From UBA10003 sp964365025 (GTDB taxonomy: Bacteria > Patescibacteriota > Patescibacteriia > Magasanikbacterales > UBA10003), in contig CAYIOJ010000018.1 in the NCBI GenBank assembly GCA_964365025.1, positions 1 to 17,503 of the forward strand: a stretch of 17,503 nt of DNA, read 5' to 3'. Each line of letters begins with the position of its first letter. The stretch's first letter is position 1. Positions 1 to 6,976 of this stretch are shown here, piece by piece. The notes under the pieces were generated by a model. It was given only the letters and a program-made list of their open reading frames with translations. It did not search any database and was not told the origin of the DNA. The position numbers were made by a program, and so were the translations under genes.

Positions 1-1
1 G

Positions 2-1114
2 CAATCATTTGGCATTGAAACGGAAGTTGTGAAAGGCATGCGTTTTGACAAGGGCTATGTTTCTCCTTACATGATTACCAATGTTGACGCCATGAAAGCC
101 GAATACAGCGACGCGCAAATTTTGATTACTGATAAAAAGATTTCTTCAGTTGATGAAATTTTGCCGTTGTTGGAAAAAGTGGCGCAGACCGGCCGCAAGG
201 AATTGGTGATAATCGCCGATGAAGTTGATGGTCAGGCCCTGGCGACATTTGTGGTGAATAAATTGCGCGGCACTTTCAATGTGCTGGCTGTAAAAGCGCC
301 CGGGTTTGGAGATAGACGAAAAGAAATGTTGCAGGATATTGCCATTTTGACCGGCGGAAAATTGATTTCTGAAGATATTGGCTTGAAATTGGACGGCGTT
401 GCTTTGGAGGATTTGGGTCGCGCGGATAAAATCATTTCCACCAAAGATCACACTACTGTTGTTGGCGGCAAGGGTGATGAAAATGAAGTGAAAAATCGCG
501 TGGCGCAAATCAAGAAATTGATTGAACAAACCGACAGCGAATTTGACCGTGAAAAATTACAGGAGCGATTGGCCAAGTTGTCCGGCGGAGTTGGCGTGAT
601 TAAAGTTGGCGCCGCGACCGAAACTGAAATGAAAGAAAAAAAGCATCGCATTGAAGACGCGGTGGCTGCCACAAAGGCCGCGGTGGAAGAAGGCATTGTG
701 CCTGGCGGCGGCGTGGCCTTGCTTCGCGCGCGACAGGTTTTAGCCGGATTGAAATTGGAAGGTGATGAAAAAATTGGCGCGAATATTTTGTTCCGAGCTT
801 TGGAAGAGCCAGTGCGCCAGATCGCGGAAAACGCGGGCAAAGACGGTTCGGTGGTGGCTGAAGAAGTTAAAAAATTAACTGGCGCCATGGGCTACAACGC
901 CGAGACTGATAAATATGAAGACATGATTATCTCGGGCATTGTTGACCCGACCAAAGTGACGCGTACAGCGCTTCAAAACTCCGCGTCTATTGCTTCCATG
1001 TTTTTGACAACTGAGGCGGTGGTGACAGATATTCCGGAAAAGAAAGGCGAGTGCGGGGCTGGCGGCGGAGGAATGCCAGGTGGAATGGGTGGAGGCATGG
1101 GAATGGGTTATTAA
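2..1114 (+). CDS. groEL: Chaperonin GroEL, 5'-partial (apical domain to C-terminus)
   Basis: This is the 60-kDa chaperonin subunit, which forms the double-ring ATP-driven folding chamber in the cytoplasm. The frame is open from base 2, so the gene begins before the window. By comparison with the E. coli protein about 180 residues are missing, and the visible 370 residues start just before the apical domain. The sequence RGYLSPYF of E. coli (Tyr199, Tyr203 and Phe204 bind substrate) appears here as KGYVSPYM, so the Phe204 position is Met. Recognisable blocks follow: VKAPGFGDRRKEMLQDIA, KLSGGVGVIKVGAATE, and RIEDAVAATKAAVEEG with the ATP-hydrolysis Asp398 equivalent. The protein ends in the usual Gly/Met-rich tail. 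The 'M' at base 29 is only an internal GTG. Arginine codons are CGN with a rare AGA and no AGG, which contrasts with the next two genes. A hairpin terminator follows. The identification is secure. Confidence 0.98.
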   Translation, partial: QSFGIETEVVKGMRFDKGYVSPYMITNVDAMKAEYSDAQILITDKKISSVDEILPLLEKVAQTGRKELVIIADEVDGQALATFVVNKLRGTFNVLAVKAPGFGDRRKEMLQDIAILTGGKLISEDIGLKLDGVALEDLGRADKIISTKDHTTVVGGKGDENEVKNRVAQIKKLIEQTDSEFDREKLQERLAKLSGGVGVIKVGAATETEMKEKKHRIEDAVAATKAAVEEGIVPGGGVALLRARQVLAGLKLEGDEKIGANILFRALEEPVRQIAENAGKDGSVVAEEVKKLTGAMGYNAETDKYEDMIISGIVDPTKVTRTALQNSASIASMFLTTEAVVTDIPEKKGECGAGGGGMPGGMGGGMGMGY

Positions 1115-1123
1115 TGTTTAAAC

Positions 1124-1158
1124 AAAAACCGTCTCGCGTTAAGCGGGGCGGTTTTTTT
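1124..1158 (+). terminator. Rho-independent terminator of groEL
   Basis: A 9-bp stem pairs CCGTCTCGC (1129-1137) with GCGGGGCGG (1143-1151), allowing two G-U pairs, around the loop GTTAA. It is extended by A-T pairs and followed by seven T. It starts about 10 bases after the groEL stop and separates groEL from proS. Confidence 0.85.
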
Positions 1159-1182
1159 GTATTGTCATATTTGCTCGTGTAT

Positions 1183-1211
1183 TTGACAAAAGTAGGTTAC
1201 GCTTGTAAATT
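1183..1211 (+). promoter_or_regulatory. Sigma-70-type promoter for the proS / radical SAM pair
   Basis: A perfect -35 box TTGACA (1183-1188) is followed after 17 bp by TAAATT (1206-1211, 4 of 6 matches). It lies just after the groEL terminator, and transcription would start near 1218. The untranslated leader would be about 170 nt if proS starts at 1387. No riboswitch or T-box was recognised in that stretch. Confidence 0.6.
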
Positions 1212-1374
1212 ATAAGTAATGACTATTGATTGAAGGTGGTCTATTATTCAATGATCTAATTTTATGAAAAAAAATGATGGCGGTATTGACAAAAAAGACA
1301 AAATAGGTTTAACTGATGGTAGTGTCGTTGAAGCAAGTTCTTTGACAATTGATGAGCTAAAACGAAAAACAGAA

Positions 1375-1380
1375 AAGGAG
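1375..1380 (+). promoter_or_regulatory. Shine-Dalgarno site that favours GTG 1387 as the proS start
   Basis: AAGGAG lies 6 nt before the in-frame GTG at 1387. The upstream in-frame ATG at 1264 has no SD (preceding bases GATCTAATTTT). The next gene in the cassette has the same kind of strong SD, which supports the internal start. Confidence 0.6.
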
Positions 1381-1386
1381 AATGTC

Positions 1387-2817
1387 GTGAAGACTATCAC
1401 AAAGAGAAGCGATGACTATTCGCAGTGGTACCAAGATGTGATTGCCAATGCGGATTTGGCAGAGCACTCTGTTGTCCGCGGATGTATGGTGATTAAACCC
1501 TATGGCTACGCCATTTGGGAGAAGATTGTCGCCATCGTGGACTCGATGCTGAAGGGAATGGGTGTGAAAAACGCCTATTTCCCGATTTTCATTCCGGAAA
1601 GTTTTCTGAAAAGGGAAGCGGAACATGTAAAAGGTTTCTCTCCTGAACTTGCCGTCGTCACACATGGCGGAGGTAAGGAGCTGGAGGAACCGCTGGTAGT
1701 ACGTCCGACATCAGAAACGATCATCTACGAATCTTTTTCTAGATGGATTCGATCCTATCGCGACTTGCCCTTTGTTATCAATCAATGGGCTAATGTCGTC
1801 AGATGGGAGATGCGTCCAAGATTGTTTTTGAGGACAAGCGAATTCTTATGGCAGGAAGGGCACAGCGCACATGCGTCTCTGCGGGAAGCAGAAGAATACG
1901 CGTTGAAGATTCTCAACGAAGTGTACGCGCGGTTTGCTCAGGATTATCTGGCAATGCCAGTCTACACCGGCCAGAAATCAGAGGGCGAAAAGTTCGCTGG
2001 AGCTTTTAGGACTTTTTGCATCGAGGCTTTGATGCAAGACGGTAAGTCTTTGCAGGCCGGCACTTCACACAATTTGTCTGACAACTTTTCCAAGTCCTTT
2101 GATGTCAATTTTCTTGACCAAGATGGACAAAGGAAAAATGTCTTCCAAACGAGTTGGGGAGTGAGCACGCGGCTGATAGGTGGTTTGATTATGACGCACA
2201 GCGACGACAAGGGGCTGGTTCTGCCGCCGAAAATCGCTCCTGTACAGGTTGTAATCATTCCTATTATCAAAGTCCAAGATGGAGCAGTCATTTCGGCCGC
2301 TAAGGCGCTTGCCAAACAATTGGTTGGCCTTTCGGTGGAAATTGACTTGCGTGATTACTTGAGGCCAGGCGAAAAATACTACGAGTGGGAGAAAAAGGGA
2401 GTTCCTGTGAGAATTGAAATTGGCCCGAAAGATCTGGAGAAAAACGCGGTTGTTCTTGTGCGCCGGGATACCGGAGCCAAGGAATCGTGCTCTATCGACC
2501 AGGTTAAAAAACGGGTTGAAGAAATTTTGCAGGACATGCAGTCCAGCTTGTTTGCAGCGGCTCTGAAGCGCCGAGATGAAAGCAATAAATTTGCCGATTC
2601 TTGGCAGGAGTTTGAGCACGCTCTTAGACAAGGCGGATATGTATTTGCGCATTGGTGCGGAGACGAAGGCTGTGAATCTGACATTAAGCAAAAGACCAAA
2701 GCAGTGAGCCGTTTTATGCCTTTTGATGCGAAGGAAGAACAAGGAGATCGTCATTGCATCAATTGTGGCAAAAAAACTGCTTATAAAAAGCGCTGGGCAT
2801 TTGCTTTGGCCTACTAG
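1387..2817 (+). CDS. proS: Prolyl-tRNA synthetase, archaeal/Thermus type
   Basis: This class II aminoacyl-tRNA synthetase charges tRNA-Pro with proline. The visible blocks match the short eukaryote/archaea-like form also found in Thermus: YSQWYQDVI and VRGCMVIKPYGYAIWE at the N-terminus, then VVRPTSETII, motif 2 FLRTSEFLWQEGHSAHA, the LQAGTSHNLSDNFSK region, and motif 3 GLIMTHSDDKGLVLPP. An anticodon-binding domain follows, then the C-terminal zinc-binding domain with a C-x4-C pair, a C-x2-C pair and the family's final aromatic residue (ends FALAY). The long bacterial editing insertion is absent. The start is set at GTG 1387 because it has an SD and gives 476 residues, close to the 477 of Thermus ProS. 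The frame is also open to ATG 1264, which would add 41 hydrophilic residues with no counterpart in the family as I know it. AGG codons are used, unlike groEL and prfB. Confidence 0.96.
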   Translation: MKTITKRSDDYSQWYQDVIANADLAEHSVVRGCMVIKPYGYAIWEKIVAIVDSMLKGMGVKNAYFPIFIPESFLKREAEHVKGFSPELAVVTHGGGKELEEPLVVRPTSETIIYESFSRWIRSYRDLPFVINQWANVVRWEMRPRLFLRTSEFLWQEGHSAHASLREAEEYALKILNEVYARFAQDYLAMPVYTGQKSEGEKFAGAFRTFCIEALMQDGKSLQAGTSHNLSDNFSKSFDVNFLDQDGQRKNVFQTSWGVSTRLIGGLIMTHSDDKGLVLPPKIAPVQVVIIPIIKVQDGAVISAAKALAKQLVGLSVEIDLRDYLRPGEKYYEWEKKGVPVRIEIGPKDLEKNAVVLVRRDTGAKESCSIDQVKKRVEEILQDMQSSLFAAALKRRDESNKFADSWQEFEHALRQGGYVFAHWCGDEGCESDIKQKTKAVSRFMPFDAKEEQGDRHCINCGKKTAYKKRWAFALAY

Positions 2818-2834
2818 AGTAGAAAGGAGAAAAA

Positions 2835-4055
2835 ATGTTTGATTCAGTGAGGCTCGAGTTGACCGGCCGATGCGACATGAAATGCCTTTACTGTCATGCT
2901 GGCGAGAAAAACACGACCTGTTACAATCAGGACGAGTTGCCTCATGCCAGGTGGCTGGAGATCGCGCAAGAATGCAGGAATTTGGGAGTGAAGAGCTTTG
3001 TCCTTACTGGCGGAGAGCCTTTCCTTTACCGGCTCTGGCCGGAATTGGTTGAGGCCTGCGGTAGAGAGGCGAGGGTTGTTATCTCTACCAACGGCAAGCA
3101 CTTCACCCAAGCCAATCTCGCTATTTTGTCGGATCTTCCACAGGTAAAGGAGTTCCGAACAAGTATAGACGGATTGGCTACGAATGATATAATAAGAGAA
3201 GGTAGTAGCTACAAGGATTCCTTGGAGAGCATTAGGCGGCTGAGGCAGAGGTTCCCGGACAGGAAAGTGATGATACAAACTGTCGTCTACCAGCAAAACC
3301 TGGCCGAGATTCCATTGCTGTACCAGGCTCTTAAGGATGTCGGCATCTACTGTTGGCGGCTAAGCCAGCTTTGGAAAACCGTAAGGACTGAAAGAAACCG
3401 GCACATTCTCGATTTTTCTGACTATGAGAGGATGTTTGACTTTTTTGCTGAAATCATTAGGACTCACCAGCAAGATAGCAAGCCTTTTCTCCTGAGAATC
3501 GACAATGTGTATTACTCATGGATTGAGAAAGAAGATTACGCTCCGATGAGTTTGTGCGGGCATCCGTGTTCGTACAATTTCAATTTCTTGTGTATCAACG
3601 CAAACGGAGACCTGATCTTCTGTCCAGCCCTTAATGTACCTTTTGCTTCGGTCAAAAACCAAAGCATCAAAGATGCGGTTGAGGGATCAGTGTGGCTGAA
3701 AGATTTCAAAGCCATTACTGTACAGTCCTTGGGTTGCGGCGACTGCCGATACATCAAGATTTGCGGTGGAGGATGTCGAGCTGATGCCTTGCGCTGGCTG
3801 GGAAAGACCACGATGATCGATCCCAATTCCTGCTGTATGATGCCGAGAATTGAAAGCGGTATATTTCCACTTTTGGGCGACGGAGAGCGTAAAGCATTCG
3901 AAGCCCTCATTGACCAAAATGGTTCTGTCCCTGCAATCGCAGGGAGCAACATAGAACAAGCAGTCGGTTCTTTTAACAAGAAAGGAGGCAAGAGCGATGA
4001 CGCTCAAGAACAAACAATTTTTTTAAGTAAATATTCGGTTGAGATTTACATATAG
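2835..4055 (+). CDS. Radical SAM protein with C-terminal SPASM domain, substrate unknown
   Basis: This 406-residue protein is expected to cleave S-adenosylmethionine reductively with a 4Fe-4S cluster and to modify a peptide or other target. The cluster motif C-x3-C-x2-C is at Cys13, Cys17 and Cys20. The SAM-contacting GGE is at residues 59-61 (LTGGEPF). The C-terminal SPASM domain, which holds auxiliary iron-sulfur clusters, shows Cys241, 245, 253 and 263, then C-x2-C-x5-C-x3-C at Cys301, 304, 310 and 314, with Cys333/334 after it. This layout is typical of peptide-maturing enzymes such as PqqE- or anSME-like proteins, but I cannot assign a substrate. The SD AAAGGAG (2823-2829) sits 5 nt before ATG. 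It lies 17 nt after proS in an apparent operon and shares its AGG-rich codon use. No precursor peptide gene is visible next to it. Confidence 0.9.
   Translation: MFDSVRLELTGRCDMKCLYCHAGEKNTTCYNQDELPHARWLEIAQECRNLGVKSFVLTGGEPFLYRLWPELVEACGREARVVISTNGKHFTQANLAILSDLPQVKEFRTSIDGLATNDIIREGSSYKDSLESIRRLRQRFPDRKVMIQTVVYQQNLAEIPLLYQALKDVGIYCWRLSQLWKTVRTERNRHILDFSDYERMFDFFAEIIRTHQQDSKPFLLRIDNVYYSWIEKEDYAPMSLCGHPCSYNFNFLCINANGDLIFCPALNVPFASVKNQSIKDAVEGSVWLKDFKAITVQSLGCGDCRYIKICGGGCRADALRWLGKTTMIDPNSCCMMPRIESGIFPLLGDGERKAFEALIDQNGSVPAIAGSNIEQAVGSFNKKGGKSDDAQEQTIFLSKYSVEIYI
3997..4026 (+). other. Nine-codon ORF with strong SD, possible remnant of a lost third cassette gene
   Basis: Within the 3' end of the radical SAM gene, in another frame, AAAGGAGG (3981-3988) lies 8 nt before an ATG that opens MTLKNKQFF and then stops. 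An SD of this quality is seen only in the proS/radical SAM cassette, so this could be the start of a downstream gene whose body was deleted. It could equally be chance. Translation is unproven. Confidence 0.2.
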
Positions 4056-4056
4056 T
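4051..4056 (+). promoter_or_regulatory. prfB: Candidate -10 box (TATAGT) for a leaderless prfB transcript
   Basis: TATAGT (5 of 6 matches to TATAAT) ends 6 nt before the prfB ATG, which would put transcription initiation at or next to the start codon. No convincing -35 box or extended -10 TG is present. It overlaps the last codon of the radical SAM gene. Confidence 0.35.
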
Positions 4057-4062
4057 CCAAAC

Positions 4063-5166
4063 ATGACAATTAAGGAATTGATAGGTGAATTAAAAACTCT
4101 GCAAACCAAGGTCAGCGAGGCCTGGCGGATTTTGGATTTGGATAAAAAACAAACTGAAGCGGAAAAAATTGCCGCGGCCATGAACCAACAGGATTTTTGG
4201 CAAGACGCGGAGCGGGCGAAAAAAACCGGCCAGAGATTTGACGAATTGAAAAAAGAAGTGGCTGTGTGGGAAAAATTGCGTCGCGATGCCGCGGATTTAT
4301 TGGAAATGGCCGAGCTGGACGCGAAAGACCAATCAGTCAGTTTGCGCGAGGATTTGGAAAAACAGTTATTGATTTTGCAAAAAGAATTTTCTCAAGCGGA
4401 ATTTACACTTTTATTTTCCGGCAAACACGATGCCGGTAACGCCATCATTTCCATTCATGCCGGCACTGGCGGAGTGGACGCCATGGATTTTGCCGAAATG
4501 CTTATGCGGATGTATTTGCGTTTTTGCGAGAAAAAAGGATTTAATACGCAGATGGTGAATGAAAGCCGCGGAGGCGAGGCCGGAATAAAAAGCGCCACCA
4601 TTATCGTGCGCGGAAGTTACGCGTATGGATATTTAAAATCAGAACACGGCGTGCATCGCCTGGTGCGCATCTCACCTTTTGACGCGGAAAAAATGCGGCA
4701 CACTTCTTTTGCTTTGGTGGAAGTACTGCCGGAAATTGATGAAAAAGCCGAGATTGAAATTAAGCCGGATGATCTGCGCGTTGATACATATTTGGCGTCC
4801 GGCCATGGCGGACAGAGCGTGCAAACCACTTACAGCGCGGTGCGGGTGGTGCATTTGCCCTCCGGCCTGACGGTGGCCTGCCAAAACGAACGAAGCCAGT
4901 CGCAGAATAAAGAAATTGCGTTGAAAATTTTAAAATCCAAATTGGCGAAAATGTATGAAGAACAGCAGGCCAAGGAAATGGATAAAATTCGCGGCGAATA
5001 TCACGAGGCCGGTTGGAGTAATCAGGCGCGCAGTTATGTTTTGCATCCGTATCATTTGGTAAAAGATCACCGCACCGAATACGAATCCAAAGAGCCGGAC
5101 AAGGTTTTGGACGGTAACTTGGATGATTTTATTGAGGCGTATTTAAAATGGAACAGAAAAAAGTAA
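4063..5166 (+). CDS. prfB: Peptide chain release factor 2 (RF2)
   Basis: RF2 ends translation at UAA and UGA by releasing the finished peptide in the ribosomal A site. An N-terminal helical domain is followed by the stop-codon recognition tripeptide SPF (about residues 204-206, within RISPFDAEKMRHTSF). The catalytic GGQ is at about residues 249-251, within SGHGGQSVQTTYSAVR. The 367-residue length from ATG 4063 is normal. The frame is also open upstream to 4039, but ATG 4063 begins MTIKELIGELK, which fits the usual N-terminus, and has a candidate -10 box 6 nt upstream. The coding frame is uninterrupted, so the programmed +1 frameshift that autoregulates many prfB genes is absent. RF2 together with TGA stops in the window argues for the standard genetic code. 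No SD precedes the start. Confidence 0.97.
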   Translation: MTIKELIGELKTLQTKVSEAWRILDLDKKQTEAEKIAAAMNQQDFWQDAERAKKTGQRFDELKKEVAVWEKLRRDAADLLEMAELDAKDQSVSLREDLEKQLLILQKEFSQAEFTLLFSGKHDAGNAIISIHAGTGGVDAMDFAEMLMRMYLRFCEKKGFNTQMVNESRGGEAGIKSATIIVRGSYAYGYLKSEHGVHRLVRISPFDAEKMRHTSFALVEVLPEIDEKAEIEIKPDDLRVDTYLASGHGGQSVQTTYSAVRVVHLPSGLTVACQNERSQSQNKEIALKILKSKLAKMYEEQQAKEMDKIRGEYHEAGWSNQARSYVLHPYHLVKDHRTEYESKEPDKVLDGNLDDFIEAYLKWNRKK

Positions 5167-5203
5167 AAAAAGACCGCTCCGTAGTTGCTTGGGGCGGTTT
5201 TTG
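5165..5203. terminator. Bidirectional terminator between prfB and the convergent ATP-grasp gene
   Basis: ACCGCTCC (5173-5180) pairs with GGGGCGGT (5191-5198, one G-U pair) around a 10-nt loop. A T-run follows on the plus strand. An A-run before the stem (5165-5171) becomes a T-run on the minus strand, so it can end both converging transcripts. Confidence 0.8.
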
Positions 5204-5222
5204 TTGAGTGAGTCGCGATATT

Positions 5223-5627
5223 TCAGCGCATCATCGCCTCCAGTATCTTTCGGTACATTTTTTCCACGATGCGGCGCTGATTGGCTCCGGATGAAGAGTA
5301 GTGATCCAATCCGGGAGCGGCGTTTACTTCTAGAACGACATAGGATTTCGGAGGTTCCTTGAGCGTTCCTTCCGTCATCACATCCACGCCGCAATATCGC
5401 AAGTTCATATCGCGCGTCAGCTTAATTGCCAGTTTTTGCCAGTCCGGATGCATCGTCTCGGTTACATCCAGCGCGTCGCCTCCAGTGGACAGATTGGCAT
5501 TGGGCAGAAGCTCCAAGCGGCTACCGTTCGGGAGAACCGAGCGGAAAGAGAGACCGGCTCGTTTCAACTGATTGGCAATGCGGAAATCGTCTTGTGGTGT
5601 TGTTTGATTTTGACTTGTTTTGACCAT
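5223..5627 (-). CDS. C-terminal fragment of an ATP-grasp ligase (cyanophycin synthetase / GshF-like)
   Basis: The 134 residues match the C-terminal half of an ATP-grasp amino-acid ligase. NANLSTGGDALDVTETMHP (43-61) is the signature of the cyanophycin synthetase and bifunctional glutathione synthetase group. GVDVM (Asp82) and LEVNAAPGL (Glu100, Asn102) supply the metal-ligand residues. The N-terminal substrate and ATP-binding half, with its lysines, is missing. An in-frame TGA lies two codons before the ATG, so the frame cannot extend upstream. It therefore looks 5'-truncated and is probably not a complete ligase. A plausible promoter places transcription start on this ATG, so it may still be expressed. 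It ends in TGA and converges on prfB. Confidence 0.75.
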   Translation of the reverse strand: MVKTSQNQTTPQDDFRIANQLKRAGLSFRSVLPNGSRLELLPNANLSTGGDALDVTETMHPDWQKLAIKLTRDMNLRYCGVDVMTEGTLKEPPKSYVVLEVNAAPGLDHYSSSGANQRRIVEKMYRKILEAMMR

Positions 5628-5633
5628 AATTCA

Positions 5634-5662
5634 ATGTTAGCTCAATAATCAGCAGCCGTCAA
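5634..5662 (-). promoter_or_regulatory. Minus-strand promoter for the ATP-grasp fragment, leaderless spacing
   Basis: Read on the minus strand, TTGACG (5662-5657) is followed after 17 bp by TAACAT (5639-5634). The start codon follows after 6 nt (A of ATG at 5627). The match is 5 of 6 and 4 of 6. Confidence 0.45.
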
Positions 5663-5672
5663 TCCGCGCGCC

Positions 5673-5701
5673 TTGTCTTTTAACTGGAGAATTGGTATAT
5701 T
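5673..5701 (+). promoter_or_regulatory. Extended -10 promoter of the five-gene operon
   Basis: TTGTCT (5673-5678, 4 of 6) is followed after 17 bp by TATATT (5696-5701, 5 of 6) with an upstream TG at 5693-5694. Transcription would start near 5708. It is divergent from, and interleaved with, the minus-strand promoter. Confidence 0.55.
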
Positions 5702-5744
5702 CTATATGTCGTTATCGCAAAAATTAATTTTTAATTTAATCTCT

Positions 5745-6464
5745 ATGTTTACCAAATTTTTTACGAAAAGAAATGTTCTTTTCATCGTCATTTTTACAGT
5801 AGCCGGATTTATCGCCTTGCAAATTCCGGTGGCGCAAGTGGTTGGATCAAAGGTGAAATTTACGGTTTATGACGCGTTCGCGCCTATTGCCGGCGCTTTT
5901 ATCGGAAGCCTGCCGGGAGTCATCGCGGTATTTTTAATGCAGTTTTTTAATTTCTTGACGCACGGAGCCAAGATTGTAGATGCGGGCACGATTATTCGTT
6001 TTTTTCCAACGCTGTTCGCCGCGCTTTATTTCGCGAAGAAAGGGAAATTAAATTTAATCATTCCCATATTGGCTATCGCGGCTTTCATAATTCATCCCAT
6101 TGGTCGGACGGTTTGGTATTTTACGCTTTATTGGACAATTCCCATTGTCGCCTATTTTTTCCGCGACAGATTTTTGCTGGCGCGAGCGCTTGGTTCCACT
6201 TTTACCGCTCACGCGGTTGGCGGCTCTTTATGGATTTGGACTTTTTCGCTTCCGGCGCCAGTTTGGATTTCGCTTATTCCCGTGGTGGCAATGGAACGGC
6301 TGTTGTTTGCTTTGGGAATCGCCGGCACTTTTCTGTTGGTTAATAATTTGCTCGGGCTCGCGGAAAAGAAGCGTCTTATTAATCTTGGCTTTCATGTCAA
6401 TCAGAAATATTTGATTCATTCACTTCGTGATTATGGTGAAGCCCGCGCGCCGCTTGGCAGATAA
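5745..6464 (+). CDS. Polytopic membrane protein resembling an ECF-transporter S component
   Basis: The roughly 240-residue, very hydrophobic protein has about six membrane segments, starting with VLFIVIFTVAGFIAL. The stretch YDAFAPIAGAFIGSLPGV, followed by a phenylalanine-rich helix, is reminiscent of the substrate-binding S subunits of energy-coupling factor vitamin transporters. No ECF ATPase or T subunit gene is in the window, so it would share a module encoded elsewhere. The family call is only moderate. ATG 5745 is chosen because the predicted transcription start (about 5708) lies inside the alternative ATG at 5706; neither start has an SD. Its 3' end overlaps the next gene by 32 nt. The two genes after it suggest folate or another pteridine as cargo, which is inference. 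Confidence 0.75.
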   Translation: MFTKFFTKRNVLFIVIFTVAGFIALQIPVAQVVGSKVKFTVYDAFAPIAGAFIGSLPGVIAVFLMQFFNFLTHGAKIVDAGTIIRFFPTLFAALYFAKKGKLNLIIPILAIAAFIIHPIGRTVWYFTLYWTIPIVAYFFRDRFLLARALGSTFTAHAVGGSLWIWTFSLPAPVWISLIPVVAMERLLFALGIAGTFLLVNNLLGLAEKKRLINLGFHVNQKYLIHSLRDYGEARAPLGR

Positions 6465-6969
6465 AACTCGTTTTATCGCTTTTGTCGCCTCAAGTATTGA
6501 TGGGCGTATCTCGCTAGTCAAGAAGTCTTTGCCGAATTGGACTAGTCAGGAAGATTGGCGTTTTTTTCAAAAATCGCTGGCGCGAGTTGACGCGGTTATA
6601 GTCGGTCGTAATACTTATCAAGCTGCAGTCGCTCGTTTGCGCAAGCGAAGTACTTTTGTTCTTTCCAGCCGTGTAAAGAAAGCGCGACGCAGTGGGACTG
6701 TCACTTTTGTCAATCCCGCTCGCGTTAATTTTGTTGATTTTTTTAAAGATTATAAAACCGTGGCCGTGCTTGGCGGAGGAGCAGTGTATCGTTTTATGCT
6801 GGAAAAGGGCTTATTAGACGAAATTTTTATTACGGTTGAGCCGCTCATTTTCGGTCGCGGGAAAACGATGTTTGTTGGCGGTACTCGGACGGCACAGCTT
6901 CGTTTGCTTTCAATGAAACGACTTAATCGTGTTGGAACAATCCTTCTTCATTATCAAATAAAACATTAA
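6433..6969 (+). CDS. Dihydrofolate reductase-fold / RibD C-terminal-like reductase
   Basis: The 178-residue protein has the fold signature shared by bacterial dihydrofolate reductases and the RibD reductase domain (NADPH-dependent reduction of a pterin or pyrimidine substrate). FVASSIDGRISL is the first strand-loop, DAVIVGRNTYQAA the NADPH-region Gly/Thr motif, and VAVLGGGAVYRFML the GG loop. LLDEIFITVEPLIFGRGKTMF is the C-terminal D-E/P/G-G signature. Sequence alone does not separate DHFR from a riboflavin-pathway reductase. No deaminase domain is attached and no other rib gene is nearby. The neighbouring gamma-glutamyl ligase favours a folate role. ATG 6433 is chosen; an in-frame GTG two codons earlier (6427) is also possible. 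Confidence 0.85.
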   Translation: MVKPARRLADKTRFIAFVASSIDGRISLVKKSLPNWTSQEDWRFFQKSLARVDAVIVGRNTYQAAVARLRKRSTFVLSSRVKKARRSGTVTFVNPARVNFVDFFKDYKTVAVLGGGAVYRFMLEKGLLDEIFITVEPLIFGRGKTMFVGGTRTAQLRLLSMKRLNRVGTILLHYQIKH

Positions 6970-6976
6970 ATACTCC

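Noticed and set aside
1264..1386. N-terminal extension of proS from ATG 1264
   Set aside because: No SD precedes it, the 41 residues are low-complexity and hydrophilic with no family counterpart, and GTG 1387 has an SD and gives the normal length. It remains possible.
2065..2754. Minus-strand 229-codon frame opposite proS
   Set aside because: It is antisense to conserved synthetase motifs and shows no recognisable protein features.
5359..5648. Plus-strand frames of 65-70 codons opposite the ATP-grasp fragment
   Set aside because: They are mutually overlapping antisense shadows with no motifs, whereas the minus frame carries clear ATP-grasp signatures.
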